Assembly (NCBI GenBank): GCA_022843025.1
Contig: JALHOL010000003.1
Coordinates: forward strand, 416,101 to 480,100
Direction: 5' to 3'
DNA: 64,000 bases
From: Paracoccaceae bacterium
GTDB taxonomy: Bacteria > Pseudomonadota > Alphaproteobacteria > Rhodobacterales > Rhodobacteraceae
The notes beneath the pieces were generated by a model. The model searched no databases. It saw only the letters and a list, made by a program, of their open reading frames with translations, and was not told the DNA's origin. A program made the position numbers and the translations under genes. Below are positions 44,319 to 52,371 of the stretch, one piece after another (position 1 is the first letter of the stretch; the number at the start of each line of letters is the position of its first letter).

Positions 44319-44732
44319 ATGCCCGACGGACAGTTTCCGCAAGACAGCCTGCGTGACGATCTGCTCGAAGACCGCCCGCTCGGCCCCGCCATGCGCCGGG
44401 GCTGGCGTCTGCGTTGCCCCAATTGCGGCGCAGGCCCCCTTCTGCGCGGCTATCTCAAGGTGCGCGAAAGCTGCCCCGTCTGCGGCGAGGCCCTGCATCA
44501 CCAGCGCGCCGATGACGGCCCGGCCTATCTGACCATCCTGATCGTGGGCCACCTGATGGCCCCCATGATCCTTTGGGTCTTCACCACATACCGCCCCGAT
44601 CCGCTGGTACTGGCCTCGGTGTTTTCCGTGGGCACCGTGGCGCTTTCGCTCTACCTTCTGCCAAGGCTCAAGGGGGCCTTGGTGGGGGTGCAATGGGCGA
44701 AACGGATGCACGGCTTCGGGGGCAGGCCTTGA
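44319..44732 (+). CDS. DUF983 family protein
   Basis: A 137-residue small membrane protein. A zinc-ribbon-like part holds LRCPNCGAGPLLRGYLKVRESCPVCGEAL (two C-x2-C pairs, residues ~32-57). Two transmembrane helices follow (AYLTILIVGHLMAPMILWVFTTY and LVLASVFSVGTVALSLYLLPRL). This is the standard DUF983 layout in alphaproteobacteria; function unknown. Its 3' end overlaps the NUDIX gene start region. Confidence 0.9.
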   Translation: MPDGQFPQDSLRDDLLEDRPLGPAMRRGWRLRCPNCGAGPLLRGYLKVRESCPVCGEALHHQRADDGPAYLTILIVGHLMAPMILWVFTTYRPDPLVLASVFSVGTVALSLYLLPRLKGALVGVQWAKRMHGFGGRP

Positions 44733-45352
44733 CCGAAGGGCGCGAGGCGGATGCAATCCGCCCCGCCGCGACCACCGTCCTCTTGCGCCGCACCGCCGAT
44801 GGCCCACAGGTCCTGATGGGCCAGCGCGGCGCGGGCGCGGTCTTCATGCCATCGAAATACGTCTTTCCGGGGGGCGGGGTGGACCCCGCCGATCACCGCC
44901 CGCTCACGCCGGGCCTGCTGGGTGACGCCTGCCTTGCCCGCCTGACGCAACACTTGCCCGACCCTGCGCCTTCACCCGCCGCGCTGGCCACCGCCGCCCT
45001 GCGCGAACTGGTCGAGGAAACGGGCCTGACCCTTGCGCCGTCCGCGACCCCCGCCCTGCGCTTCATCTTCCGCGCCATCACGCCGCCCGGCCGCTCCCGC
45101 CGCTTTGACGCGCGCTTCTTCCTGATCGACGCCAGCCATATCGCAGGCGACCCCGACGATTTCTCTGCCGCCTCGGATGAGCTGTCGCATCTGCACTGGA
45201 TCGGCACAAATGCCGCCCGCGCGCTCGACCTGCCCTTCATCACCGAGGTGGTGCTGGCCGAGGTCACCGCGCTGGCCATGGGCCACCCCGATGAAGGCAC
45301 CCCCTTCTTCGACAATTCCGGTCCGATCCCCACCTTCCGCCGCCTGCTATAG
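44693..45352 (+). CDS. NUDIX hydrolase
   Basis: A 219-residue NUDIX protein if the ATG at 44693 is used. A TTG at 44729, overlapping the DUF983 stop as TTGA with GGGGGCAGG before it, gives MTEGREADAIRPAATTVLL and is a serious alternative. The NUDIX box ends in RELVEETGLTL (R-E-U-x-E-E-x-G-U), about residue 107; the upstream glycine of the box is not conserved, as in several long-spacer members. The fold start ATTVLLRRTADGPQVLMGQRG and YVFPGGGVDP are typical of NUDIX proteins related to mitochondrial NUDT8/NUDT19-like CoA pyrophosphatases. Substrate uncertain. Its stop overlaps the convergent ImuA-like gene by six bases. Confidence 0.85.
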   Translation: MGETDARLRGQALTEGREADAIRPAATTVLLRRTADGPQVLMGQRGAGAVFMPSKYVFPGGGVDPADHRPLTPGLLGDACLARLTQHLPDPAPSPAALATAALRELVEETGLTLAPSATPALRFIFRAITPPGRSRRFDARFFLIDASHIAGDPDDFSAASDELSHLHWIGTNAARALDLPFITEVVLAEVTALAMGHPDEGTPFFDNSGPIPTFRRLL

Positions 45353-45997
45353 GGCAGAGGCTGCCTCCAGCAGCGCACCGCGCCCCTCGCGGCGCAACCG
45401 CCATTCCGCGGGCGGCGCGCCCCGCGCGCGTTCGCGCGCCAGATGCCAGACCGGCCCGCTTTCTTCCAGCAGCGTCGATCCCGATGGCAGGGGCCGCATC
45501 CGCCAGCGGCTTTCCGCCCCCGCGGCGCCCCCGTCCCCCGGCGTCAGCATCAGCCCAAGCGGCACAATTCCCCGCCCCGCGTGATGCGCCGCCTCTGCCC
45601 CCGCCTCGGCGGCAAGGTTCAGCCGCCGCACGGGCGTCAGCCCCGGCACGGCGGCCATCTCGGCCACCACAAGCGGCACCGCACCCGATCGCAACGCCTC
45701 TTCCATCGCCCAGAGAATATCCTCGGGCCGCCGTGCCCGCGCACAGATCAGCCGCCCCGGATCAGCAAAGCGCGCCACACCGTCGGGATAAAGCCGCTCC
45801 GCCTGCCAGCCGGGGCAGATCCACAGCACCGGCCCCGCACATTCCGCCATCACCTGCACCGCCAGCGCCACCCGCGCCGGGCCGCAAAATTCATGCACCC
45901 GCCCGCGTGCCAGCGCGACACCCGCCGTCGCCCCGCCGGGCATCGGCTGCATCCCGCGCGACTGCGGGCCAGTGCTGTTCAAGATCGGCAGACTCAT
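45347..45997 (-). CDS. imuA: ImuA-like SOS protein (RecA-fold, no Walker A)
   Basis: A 216-residue protein. GRVHEFCGPARVALAVQVMAE, PVLWICPGWQAERLYPDGVARF, EDILWAMEEALRSGAVPLVVAEM and TPVRRLNLAAEAG follow the ImuA pattern, a RecA-like accessory protein of the ImuA-ImuB-DnaE2 mutasome. The C-terminus RWRMRPLPSG, WHLARERARGAPPAEWRL also fits. An exact alphaproteobacterial SOS box lies 18 bases upstream of the start, supporting DNA-damage induction. No imuB or dnaE2 follows: downstream is the convergent NUDIX gene. Family identity is by pattern recognition; other RecA-like inhibitor proteins are the alternative. Confidence 0.75.
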   Translation of the reverse strand: MSLPILNSTGPQSRGMQPMPGGATAGVALARGRVHEFCGPARVALAVQVMAECAGPVLWICPGWQAERLYPDGVARFADPGRLICARARRPEDILWAMEEALRSGAVPLVVAEMAAVPGLTPVRRLNLAAEAGAEAAHHAGRGIVPLGLMLTPGDGGAAGAESRWRMRPLPSGSTLLEESGPVWHLARERARGAPPAEWRLRREGRGALLEAASAL

Positions 45998-46014
45998 GGA
46001 TCACATCCTGCCAT

Positions 46015-46029
46015 GTTCCTTATTTGTTC
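46015..46029 (-). promoter_or_regulatory. alphaproteobacterial LexA/SOS box
   Basis: GTTCCTTATTTGTTC is an exact GTTC-N7-GTTC direct repeat, the LexA operator of Rhodobacter and other alphaproteobacteria. It lies 18-32 bases upstream of the ImuA-like start and within the 99-base gap to the divergent aldo/keto reductase. Confidence 0.85.
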
Positions 46030-46096
46030 TCAACCCATCCCCTTGCCCCCAGCCACCACCCCGCTAGGCTTCGCCTGAATCAAAAAGGACCATGCG

Positions 46097-47140
46097 ATGA
46101 AACAGATCCGCCTCGGCGCAAGCGACCTGATGGTGTCCGAGCTTTGCCTCGGCACCATGACATGGGGCACCCAGAACACTGAATCCGACGGCCATGCCCA
46201 GATGGACATGGCACTGGATCACGGCTGCACCTTCTGGGACACGGCCGAGATGTATCCCGTGAACCCGATCACCGCCGAAACGGTGGGCCGGACGGAAGAG
46301 ATCATGGGAACCTGGCTCGCCTCACGCGGGGGGCGCGACCGTCTGGTGATCGCCACCAAGATCACCGGCGAAGGGCAAAAGGCCGTGCGCGACGGCGCGC
46401 CCATCACCGGGGCCACCTTCCGCGCGGCGGTGGATGCCTCGCTCAAACGCCTGCAAACCGATGTGATCGATCTTTACCAACTGCACTGGCCCAATCGCGG
46501 CAGCTATCACTTTCGCCAGATCTGGGGCTACGACCCCCGCCCGCTGGACAAGGCCGAGGTCACCGATCACATGATCGAAGTGCTGTCCACCGCCGCCGAC
46601 CTGATCCGCGACGGCAAGATCCGCCACATCGCCCTGTCGAACGAATCCGTCTGGGGCACCGCGCGCTGGCTGCATCTGGCCGAGGTGCACGGCCTGCCCC
46701 GCATGATCAGCGTGCAGAATGAATACTCCCTCCTCTGCCGCCAGTTCGACAGCGACTGGGCCGAATTGTCCGTTGCCGAAAACCTGCCGCTGCTGGCCTT
46801 CTCGCCCCTCGCCACCGGCCTGCTCACCGGGAAATACGCGGGCGACGTGATCCCCGAAGGATCGCGCCGCAGCCTGAACCCGCTGCTGGGCGGCCGCATC
46901 ACGCCGCGCGTCTTTCCCGCCGTCGCGGCCTATCTGGGCATTGCCGCGCGGCATGGGCTGGACCCGGCGCAGATGGCGCTCGCCTTCTGCCTGCAACGCC
47001 CCTTCCCCTGCATCCCGATCTTTGGGGCCACCACGCTGGACCAGCTGCGCATTGCCTTTGGCGCGCCCTCTGTCACCCTGTCCGAAGAGGTGCTGGCCGA
47101 CATCGCCCTCGCGCATCGCGACCATCCCCAACCCTATTGA
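46097..47140 (+). CDS. aldo/keto reductase, Tas-like
   Basis: A 347-residue NADP(H)-dependent aldo/keto reductase resembling E. coli Tas. The start MKQIRLGASDLMVSELCLGTM is followed by TFWDTAEMYPVNP carrying catalytic Asp and Tyr, IATKITGEG with the Lys, and LYQLHWPNRG with the His. The insert SYHFRQIWGYDPRP after the His is a Tas feature. FSPLATGLLTGKY and IPIFGATTLDQL form the cofactor side. Physiological substrate unknown. Divergent from the ImuA-like gene. A hairpin and a repeat relic follow the stop. Confidence 0.93.
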   Translation: MKQIRLGASDLMVSELCLGTMTWGTQNTESDGHAQMDMALDHGCTFWDTAEMYPVNPITAETVGRTEEIMGTWLASRGGRDRLVIATKITGEGQKAVRDGAPITGATFRAAVDASLKRLQTDVIDLYQLHWPNRGSYHFRQIWGYDPRPLDKAEVTDHMIEVLSTAADLIRDGKIRHIALSNESVWGTARWLHLAEVHGLPRMISVQNEYSLLCRQFDSDWAELSVAENLPLLAFSPLATGLLTGKYAGDVIPEGSRRSLNPLLGGRITPRVFPAVAAYLGIAARHGLDPAQMALAFCLQRPFPCIPIFGATTLDQLRIAFGAPSVTLSEEVLADIALAHRDHPQPY

Positions 47141-47158
47141 GGCGCTCTGCACCGGCAC

Positions 47159-47203
47159 CCGGGGCTTTGCCCCGGACCCCACGGGGTTTTGGCCAAGATG
47201 AAG
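47159..47203 (+). terminator. hairpin and dispersed repeat relic after the aldo/keto reductase
   Basis: CCGGGGC/GCCCCGG with TTT loop (47159-47175), then TTTTGGCCAAGATGAAG at 47187-47203, a shortened copy of the repeat at 15704. Same order, hairpin then repeat, as after the genes ending at 15624 and 25586. Confidence 0.65.
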
Positions 47204-47353
47204 CCATTGTCCCAAGAACAAGCGGCCTTATCCTTGGCCCACAGACCCGGCCAGCGCATCCCGCGCCGCCGATCGTGATGCGGCGGCGCAGGCGCGGGCT
47301 TGCATCGCGGCACCGCTTCTGTCCATCTGGCGCAACCCCCCACAGGATGACCG

Positions 47354-47866
47354 ATGCGCCGCGCCTTTCTGATCCTTGCCCTTGCCCTGCCCCTGCTGGC
47401 CGCCTGCCAGCTGTCGCTGCCCGGCCGCGACCGGCCCATGGCCGAGGCAAACCCGATCACCGGCGGGACCATCACCACAACCCCGCTGGACGCGGCACCC
47501 ACTGCCTCCGCAACACCCACCGCACCGGCCGCCGCCGTACCGCCAACCCCCGAGGCCGATCCGGCGCGATCGGCACCCGAGACGGCTGCCCCGGCTGATG
47601 CCACCCCCGCGATTTCCGAGCCCCTGAAATCCGCCAGCCAGATCGCCTGTGAAGAGGATGGCGGCACCTGGGCGCGCGCAGGCGCGGGCGGCGGGATGTC
47701 CTGCGTGCGACAGACTCGCGACGGCGGCAAGCAATGCGACAGCAAGACAGAGTGTCAGGGCGAATGTCTGGCCCGGTCGCGCACCTGTGCGCCGATCCAG
47801 CCGCTGTTCGGCTGCAACGCCGTGCTGATGGATAACGGGGCCGAGGTATCGCTGTGCATCGACTGA
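47354..47866 (+). CDS. cysteine-rich lipoprotein of unknown function
   Basis: A 170-residue lipoprotein. The lipobox LLAAC gives a lipidated Cys at residue 18. A ~70-residue Ala/Pro/Thr-rich linker follows (TPTAPAAAVPPTPEADP). The C-terminal domain has nine cysteines: IACEEDGGTWARAG, MSCVRQT, KQCDSKTECQGECLARSRTC, FGCNAVL and LCID. This Cys pattern recurs in small bacterial envelope proteins with no known function. It overlaps the lipocalin gene by 13 bases, so the two lipoproteins are co-expressed. Confidence 0.8.
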   Translation: MRRAFLILALALPLLAACQLSLPGRDRPMAEANPITGGTITTTPLDAAPTASATPTAPAAAVPPTPEADPARSAPETAAPADATPAISEPLKSASQIACEEDGGTWARAGAGGGMSCVRQTRDGGKQCDSKTECQGECLARSRTCAPIQPLFGCNAVLMDNGAEVSLCID

Positions 47867-48369
47867 TCCTTCCCCTGCTTCTGCTGCTGACCGCCTGCAC
47901 CGCGCCGCCCGCGCAGATCGACGGGTTCCGCAGCAAAGGGCCCATCTATTCTAACGCCGTGCTGGATCTGACCACGATCGCCGGGCAATGGACGCAGGTC
48001 GCCGCTTTTGCGGGCGACGGGCGCACATGCCGCCCGGGTGGGGCCGAATTCACGCGCAGCGCGGCGGGTCTTACCGTGTCGGCCCGCCTCTGCCTGAACG
48101 GATCAGAGGTTACCTATCGCGGCCCGCTGGCGGTTTCCGGCCCCGGACGGCTGACCCCCGCCGCCAAGGCCCCTGCACCGCTGAACCGGGAATGGTGGGT
48201 GCTTTGGGCCGATGTCGATCTGCGCACGCTGGTCATCGGCACGCCGGATGGCAGCTTTGGCTTCATCCTGAACCGGGGCGGCCCCCTGCCGCCCGACCGG
48301 CTGGCCGCTGCGCGCGATATCCTTGACTGGAACGGCTATGACGTGGCCCGCTTGGCCAGCTTTCGCTGA
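47854..48369 (+). CDS. lipocalin-like lipoprotein
   Basis: A 171-residue lipoprotein. LLLLLTAC gives the lipidated Cys near residue 15. TTIAGQWTQVAAFAGDG corresponds to the lipocalin G-x-W motif, and REWWVLWADVDLRTLVIGTPDG to the second conserved strand pair; LAAARDILDWNGYDVARL is the C-terminal helix seen in Blc-like proteins. It is a divergent bacterial lipocalin that may bind a hydrophobic ligand at the membrane. Overlaps the upstream lipoprotein gene by 13 bases. Confidence 0.8.
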   Translation: MHRLILPLLLLLTACTAPPAQIDGFRSKGPIYSNAVLDLTTIAGQWTQVAAFAGDGRTCRPGGAEFTRSAAGLTVSARLCLNGSEVTYRGPLAVSGPGRLTPAAKAPAPLNREWWVLWADVDLRTLVIGTPDGSFGFILNRGGPLPPDRLAAARDILDWNGYDVARLASFR

Positions 48370-48433
48370 CCCGCCCGCCGCGCGTTAACCTTAACGGCGC
48401 GTCAACACCCCGCCCGCCGCGTGCATACCGGTT

Positions 48434-48488
48434 GCTGCACAGCCCGCTGCACCGGGCGCTGCACTGGGCGCTGCACTGGGCGCTGCCG
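48434..48488. repeat. 12-bp tandem repeat, four units
   Basis: Units GCTGCACAGCCC, GCTGCACCGGGC, GCTGCACTGGGC and GCTGCACTGGGC, then a partial GCTGCCG. Lies in the 171-base gap between convergent lipocalin and XRE-regulator genes. No coding or RNA function is evident; probably slippage-generated. Confidence 0.75.
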
Positions 48489-48540
48489 AAGCCGCTAAGC
48501 CAGATCGCCACCCCGCCACAGCGTTAACCCTAACGATCGC

Positions 48541-49401
48541 TTACCGCAGAATGCGCGCCCGCAGCCCGCGCAGATGCCCCGGCACATCGCGGGCGCTGAA
48601 GGCCGCTTCCTTCACCAGCCAGTCGAAATGCTGGCTGATCTGTTCCACCCGCGCCGTATCGCGGAACGCCAGATAATGCCGCCCCAGATAGACCACCGCC
48701 AGCAGCGGGCCAAAGATCGTGACCGGCGCGGAAAACACCCGTCGCGCATCAAACAGATACAGCCGCAGCGACGGATAAAGCTGTTCCGTCAACAGGATAA
48801 GCCGGTCCATCTGTTCCGCCCGGATGCGCGCGGGCAGGCCTTCATAATAGCCCGCACCATCGGCAAAGGCCGCCAGTTCATGCAGCGGCAAGGCAATTTC
48901 ATAATCCGACCGCGCGTTGCGCATCCATTGCAGCCGGTCCTCGAACGCGCCCAGCGCCTGTTCGGCGGTACGGCCCAGCTGCGGGCGGTATTCCCATTCC
49001 ACCATCGCCCGCGTTTTCAACATGTCGGGCAAGGTCGCCGGAACATGGCGGATCTTGTATCCTGCCGCCTCGCGGTGCCAGCCAAAGATCGCCTCATCCA
49101 TCAGCGCGCGGGGCGCTTCTGTCACCGTCAGGCTTGTCGCCAGAAGATCCGCAATCGGCTCTGGCCTGCCCGTCAGCCCCAGTAGCCAATCGGCAGAAAT
49201 GCCCAGAACCTGCGCGCAATCCGCCGCAAGCTGGGCATTGGGCAGCCGCGTGCCGGGGGCCAGCAGCTGCGACAGGGTGGAACGGTCCACCCCCGCCGCC
49301 CGCGCCAGCGCCGCCCGCGTTATGCCGCGATCCGCCATCGCCTCGGCCAACCGGGCGCGGAACAGATCAGCCCGGTCGCGCTTGTCCATTTTAAGGGCCA
49401 A
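48541..49401 (-). CDS. XRE-type helix-turn-helix transcriptional regulator
   Basis: A 286-residue regulator. The N-terminal XRE DNA-binding domain (residues ~12-75) reads LAEAMADRGITRAALARAAGVDRSTLSQLLAPGTRLP, with ISADWLLGLTG closing it. The ~200-residue C-terminal part has no recognised ligand domain; it is rich in Trp/Arg/Tyr (AIFGWHREAAGYKIRHVPATLPDML, EWEYRPQLG). It is divergent from a fatty acid desaturase gene, and the gap has repeated GTGA/TCAC elements suited to an XRE dimer. Control of the desaturase and of itself is inferred. Met5 is an alternative start. Confidence 0.88.
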   Translation of the reverse strand: MALKMDKRDRADLFRARLAEAMADRGITRAALARAAGVDRSTLSQLLAPGTRLPNAQLAADCAQVLGISADWLLGLTGRPEPIADLLATSLTVTEAPRALMDEAIFGWHREAAGYKIRHVPATLPDMLKTRAMVEWEYRPQLGRTAEQALGAFEDRLQWMRNARSDYEIALPLHELAAFADGAGYYEGLPARIRAEQMDRLILLTEQLYPSLRLYLFDARRVFSAPVTIFGPLLAVVYLGRHYLAFRDTARVEQISQHFDWLVKEAAFSARDVPGHLRGLRARILR

Positions 49402-49402
49402 T

Positions 49403-49426
49403 GGTGATTTTCCTCACCAAAAGTGA
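49403..49426. promoter_or_regulatory. overlapping GTGA/TCAC inverted repeats
   Basis: GGTGA-N6-TCACC at 49403-49418 overlaps TCAC-N5-GTGA at 49414-49426, immediately upstream of the XRE regulator start. Further GTGA copies lie near 49470-49482 (AAGTGATATCGGTGA). Likely operator of the adjacent XRE protein in the divergent promoter. Confidence 0.5.
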
Positions 49427-49517
49427 TAATATGTTGCCTATCCTCTGAATTCCTCTGCCAGAACGCAAGTGATATCGGTGAATCCAATCAGAACAAAGAC
49501 TTGGGAAACACCCGATC

Positions 49518-50429
49518 TTGCGCAGCGACGCCCCAGCCATCGAATGGCCGACCCTTCTTCTGCTTGCCGCCACCTATGGGGCATGGACGCTTGGCACCAC
49601 AGTCGCCTATGGCCTCTCACCTCTCCTTGGCATCCTCCTGACGGGCATCGCCATCGCGCAATTCTCTTCGCTCCAGCATGAAATCCTGCACGGCCACCCC
49701 TTCCCGTCACGCCGGGCGAATGAGGCGCTGGCCTTTCCTGCGCTGACCCTGACAGTCCCCTATGGCCGCTTCCGTGACACGCATCTGGCCCATCACCATG
49801 ATCCGATCCTGACCGATCCCTATGACGATCCGGAATCGAACTATCTTGATCCGGTGGTCTGGGCGCGGATGCCCACATGGCTCAAGTTGCTGTATCGTTT
49901 GAATAATACGCTATTTGGGCGCGTTGTGGTGGGGTCAATCCTGGGCAATCTGCGCTGGCTGGTCACGGAATGGGCCGGGCTGCGCAGGGGTGATGCAGGC
50001 CTGCGGCGCGACTGGGCACTCCATCTGGGTGGCCTGGCGCTGGTGGTGGCCTGGCTCTGGGTCGCGGCCATGCCATGGTGGGCCTATCTGCTGGCCGCCT
50101 GGATCGGGCATGGCCTGCTCAAGATCCGGACATATCTCGAACACCGCGCGCATGAATCCGCCCGCGCCCGCACTGTGGTTGTCGAAGATCGCGGCCCGCT
50201 GGCGCTGCTGTTTCTGAACAACAACCTGCACGTCGTCCACCACATGCACCCCAACGTGCCATGGTATCGCCTGCCTGCCGTCTATGCCGCCAACCGCGAT
50301 CATTATCTGCGGCGCAATGATGGCTATGTGTACCGCTCCTACCTCGATATCTTCCGCGCCCACCTGTTCCGCGCCAAGGACCCGGTCCCCCATCCGCTGA
50401 TGCCCGATGGCCCCGACCGCGCCGCCTGA
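49518..50429 (+). CDS. fatty acid desaturase family protein
   Basis: A 303-residue membrane desaturase/hydroxylase. Three His boxes are visible: HEILHGH at residues 54-60, HLAHHHDP at 89-96, and NNNLHVVHHMHP near 235. They bind the di-iron centre. About four transmembrane helices lie between them (LLLLAATYGAWTLGTT, LGGLALVVAWLWVAAMPWWAYLLAAW). The family introduces double bonds or hydroxyls into acyl lipids or carotenoids. No carotenoid genes are near, so an acyl-lipid role is more likely. The divergent XRE regulator probably controls it. Confidence 0.88.
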   Translation: MRSDAPAIEWPTLLLLAATYGAWTLGTTVAYGLSPLLGILLTGIAIAQFSSLQHEILHGHPFPSRRANEALAFPALTLTVPYGRFRDTHLAHHHDPILTDPYDDPESNYLDPVVWARMPTWLKLLYRLNNTLFGRVVVGSILGNLRWLVTEWAGLRRGDAGLRRDWALHLGGLALVVAWLWVAAMPWWAYLLAAWIGHGLLKIRTYLEHRAHESARARTVVVEDRGPLALLFLNNNLHVVHHMHPNVPWYRLPAVYAANRDHYLRRNDGYVYRSYLDIFRAHLFRAKDPVPHPLMPDGPDRAA

Positions 50430-50552
50430 TCTCGCCGCGCCGGGGCAAAACCGGCAAATCTTGCGCGACGGATCGGCAGGGTTGCCCTTGGCTCTGGCCC
50501 TCGCCCCGCACCCGCGCTAAACAGCGCGCGCATCGGGACGAAAGGCGCGCAA

Positions 50553-52271
50553 ATGGCACGGATTCTGATCACCTCGGCCATCCCCTACATCAACGGGATC
50601 AAGCATCTGGGCAACCTCGTGGGCAGCCAACTGCCCGCCGACCTGTTCGCCCGCTACATGCGCGCCCGCGGACATGAGGTGATGTTCATCTGCGCCACCG
50701 ATGAACACGGCACCCCCGCCGAGCTTGCCGCCGCCAAGGCCGGCAAAGCGGTGGAGGTCTATTGCGCCGAAATGCATCAGGTCCAGAAAGACCTGGCCGC
50801 AGGGTTCCGCTTGTCTTTCGATCACTTCGGCCGCTCCTCCAGCCAGCGCAACCACCGCCTGACCCAGCATTTTGCCGGCAAACTGGCCGAGAATGGCCTG
50901 ATCGAGGAAGTGTCGGAAAAGCAGGTCTTCTCCATCGACGACAACCGCTTCCTGCCCGACCGCTACATCACCGGCACCTGCCCGAATTGCGGCTATGAGG
51001 CCGCGCGCGGCGACCAGTGCGAAAACTGCACCAAACAGCTTGATCCGACCGACCTGATCAATCCCCGCTCGTCCATCTCCGGCTCCACCAATCTGGAGGT
51101 GCGCGAAACCAAACACCTCTTCCTGCGCCAGCGCTCGCTGCGCGACAAGCTGGAGGCCTGGATCGATTCTAAAACCGATTGGCCGACCCTGACCACCTCC
51201 ATCGCCAAGAAATGGCTCAACGACGGGGACGGCTTGCAGGATCGCGGCATCACCCGCGATCTGTACTGGGGCATCCCGGTGAAAAAGGGCGATCAGCCCT
51301 GGCCGGGGATGGAAGGCAAGGTCTTCTACGTCTGGTTCGACGCCCCCATAGAATACATCGCAGGCACCGCCGAATGGGCCGATGCCAATGGCCTTGACGA
51401 TGCCGCATGGGAACGCTGGTGGCGCACCGACAAGGGCGCGCAGGACGTGACCTATTACCAGTTCATGGGCAAAGACAACGTCCCCTTCCACACCCTGTCC
51501 TTCCCCGCCACGATCCTCGGGTCGGGTGAGCCATGGAAGCTTGTCGATTACCTCAAGTCCTTCAATTACCTCAACTATGACGGCGGCCAGTTCTCCACGA
51601 GCCAAGGGCGCGGCGTCTTCATGGATCAGGCGCTGTCGATCCTGCCCGCCGATTACTGGCGCTGGTGGCTGCTCTCGCACGCCCCCGAAAGCTCCGACAG
51701 CGAGTTCACTTGGGAAAACTTCCAGGCCTCGGTGAACAAGGATCTGGCCGATGTGCTGGGCAACTTCGTCTCCCGGGTCACCAAGTTCGCCAAGTCCAAA
51801 CTGGGCGAGGCCGTCCCCGCAGGCGGTGATTTCGGGCCCGAGGAAACCGCGCTGATCGCCGATCTGGGCGCCCGCATCCGCGACTATGAAACCCTGATGG
51901 GGCAGATGGAGGTGCGCAAAGCCGCGGCCGAACTGCGCGCCATCTGGGTCATCGGCAATGAATACCTCCAAGCCGCCGCGCCTTGGTCCGCCGTGAAAAC
52001 CGATCTCGCCCGGGCCGAGGCGATCGTGCGCCTGTCGCTGAACCTCATCCGCGTCTATGCGATCCTGTCGCAACCCTTCATCCCCGATGCCGCCGCCGCC
52101 ATGATGGCAGCGATGGGGTCGGACGATTGGACATGGCCCGAAGACACCGCAGCCGCCATGCGCGCGCTGCCTGCGGGGCATGATTTCAGCGTACCGGAAA
52201 ACCTGTTCCGCAAGATCACCGATGAGGAACGCGCCGACTGGCAAACGCGCTTCTCCGGCGTCCGCGCCTGA
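50553..52271 (+). CDS. metG: methionyl-tRNA synthetase
   Basis: A 572-residue class I tRNA synthetase. The HIGH motif is KHLGN at residue 17-21 after [11 protein letters not shown]. The zinc knuckle is [17 protein letters not shown] near residue 147, with four cysteines. The KMSKS-equivalent is FSTSQGRG, the form typical of the MetG1 group. The anticodon-binding helical domain follows ([25 protein letters not shown]). There is no C-terminal EMAP/tRNA-binding extension. Charges tRNA-Met. Monocistronic or leading the aldo/keto reductase, with a repeat and hairpin between. Confidence 0.97.
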   Translation: MARILITSAIPYINGIKHLGNLVGSQLPADLFARYMRARGHEVMFICATDEHGTPAELAAAKAGKAVEVYCAEMHQVQKDLAAGFRLSFDHFGRSSSQRNHRLTQHFAGKLAENGLIEEVSEKQVFSIDDNRFLPDRYITGTCPNCGYEAARGDQCENCTKQLDPTDLINPRSSISGSTNLEVRETKHLFLRQRSLRDKLEAWIDSKTDWPTLTTSIAKKWLNDGDGLQDRGITRDLYWGIPVKKGDQPWPGMEGKVFYVWFDAPIEYIAGTAEWADANGLDDAAWERWWRTDKGAQDVTYYQFMGKDNVPFHTLSFPATILGSGEPWKLVDYLKSFNYLNYDGGQFSTSQGRGVFMDQALSILPADYWRWWLLSHAPESSDSEFTWENFQASVNKDLADVLGNFVSRVTKFAKSKLGEAVPAGGDFGPEETALIADLGARIRDYETLMGQMEVRKAAAELRAIWVIGNEYLQAAAPWSAVKTDLARAEAIVRLSLNLIRVYAILSQPFIPDAAAAMMAAMGSDDWTWPEDTAAAMRALPAGHDFSVPENLFRKITDEERADWQTRFSGVRA

Positions 52272-52276
52272 TCCTT

Positions 52277-52346
52277 TCTTCTCTGCGAAAATATCCTCGG
52301 GGGGAGGGTCGCGGCACGCGGCCCGTGGGGGGCGGAAAGCCCCCCT
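52277..52346. repeat. dispersed repeat (reverse orientation) plus GC hairpin
   Basis: 52277-52300 is a reverse-oriented copy of the GAGGATATTT...AGAGAAGA repeat, the only copy in the window antisense to its upstream gene. A G6/C6 hairpin with loop CGGAAAG follows at 52327-52345. It lies in the 100-base metG-aldo/keto reductase gap. Confidence 0.65.
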
Positions 52347-52371
52347 CCCCCATAGCCAAAGGAACCACGCG

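Noticed and set aside
48434..48488. CRISPR-like array.
   Set aside because: Units are 12 bases, directly abutting, with no spacers and no cas genes.
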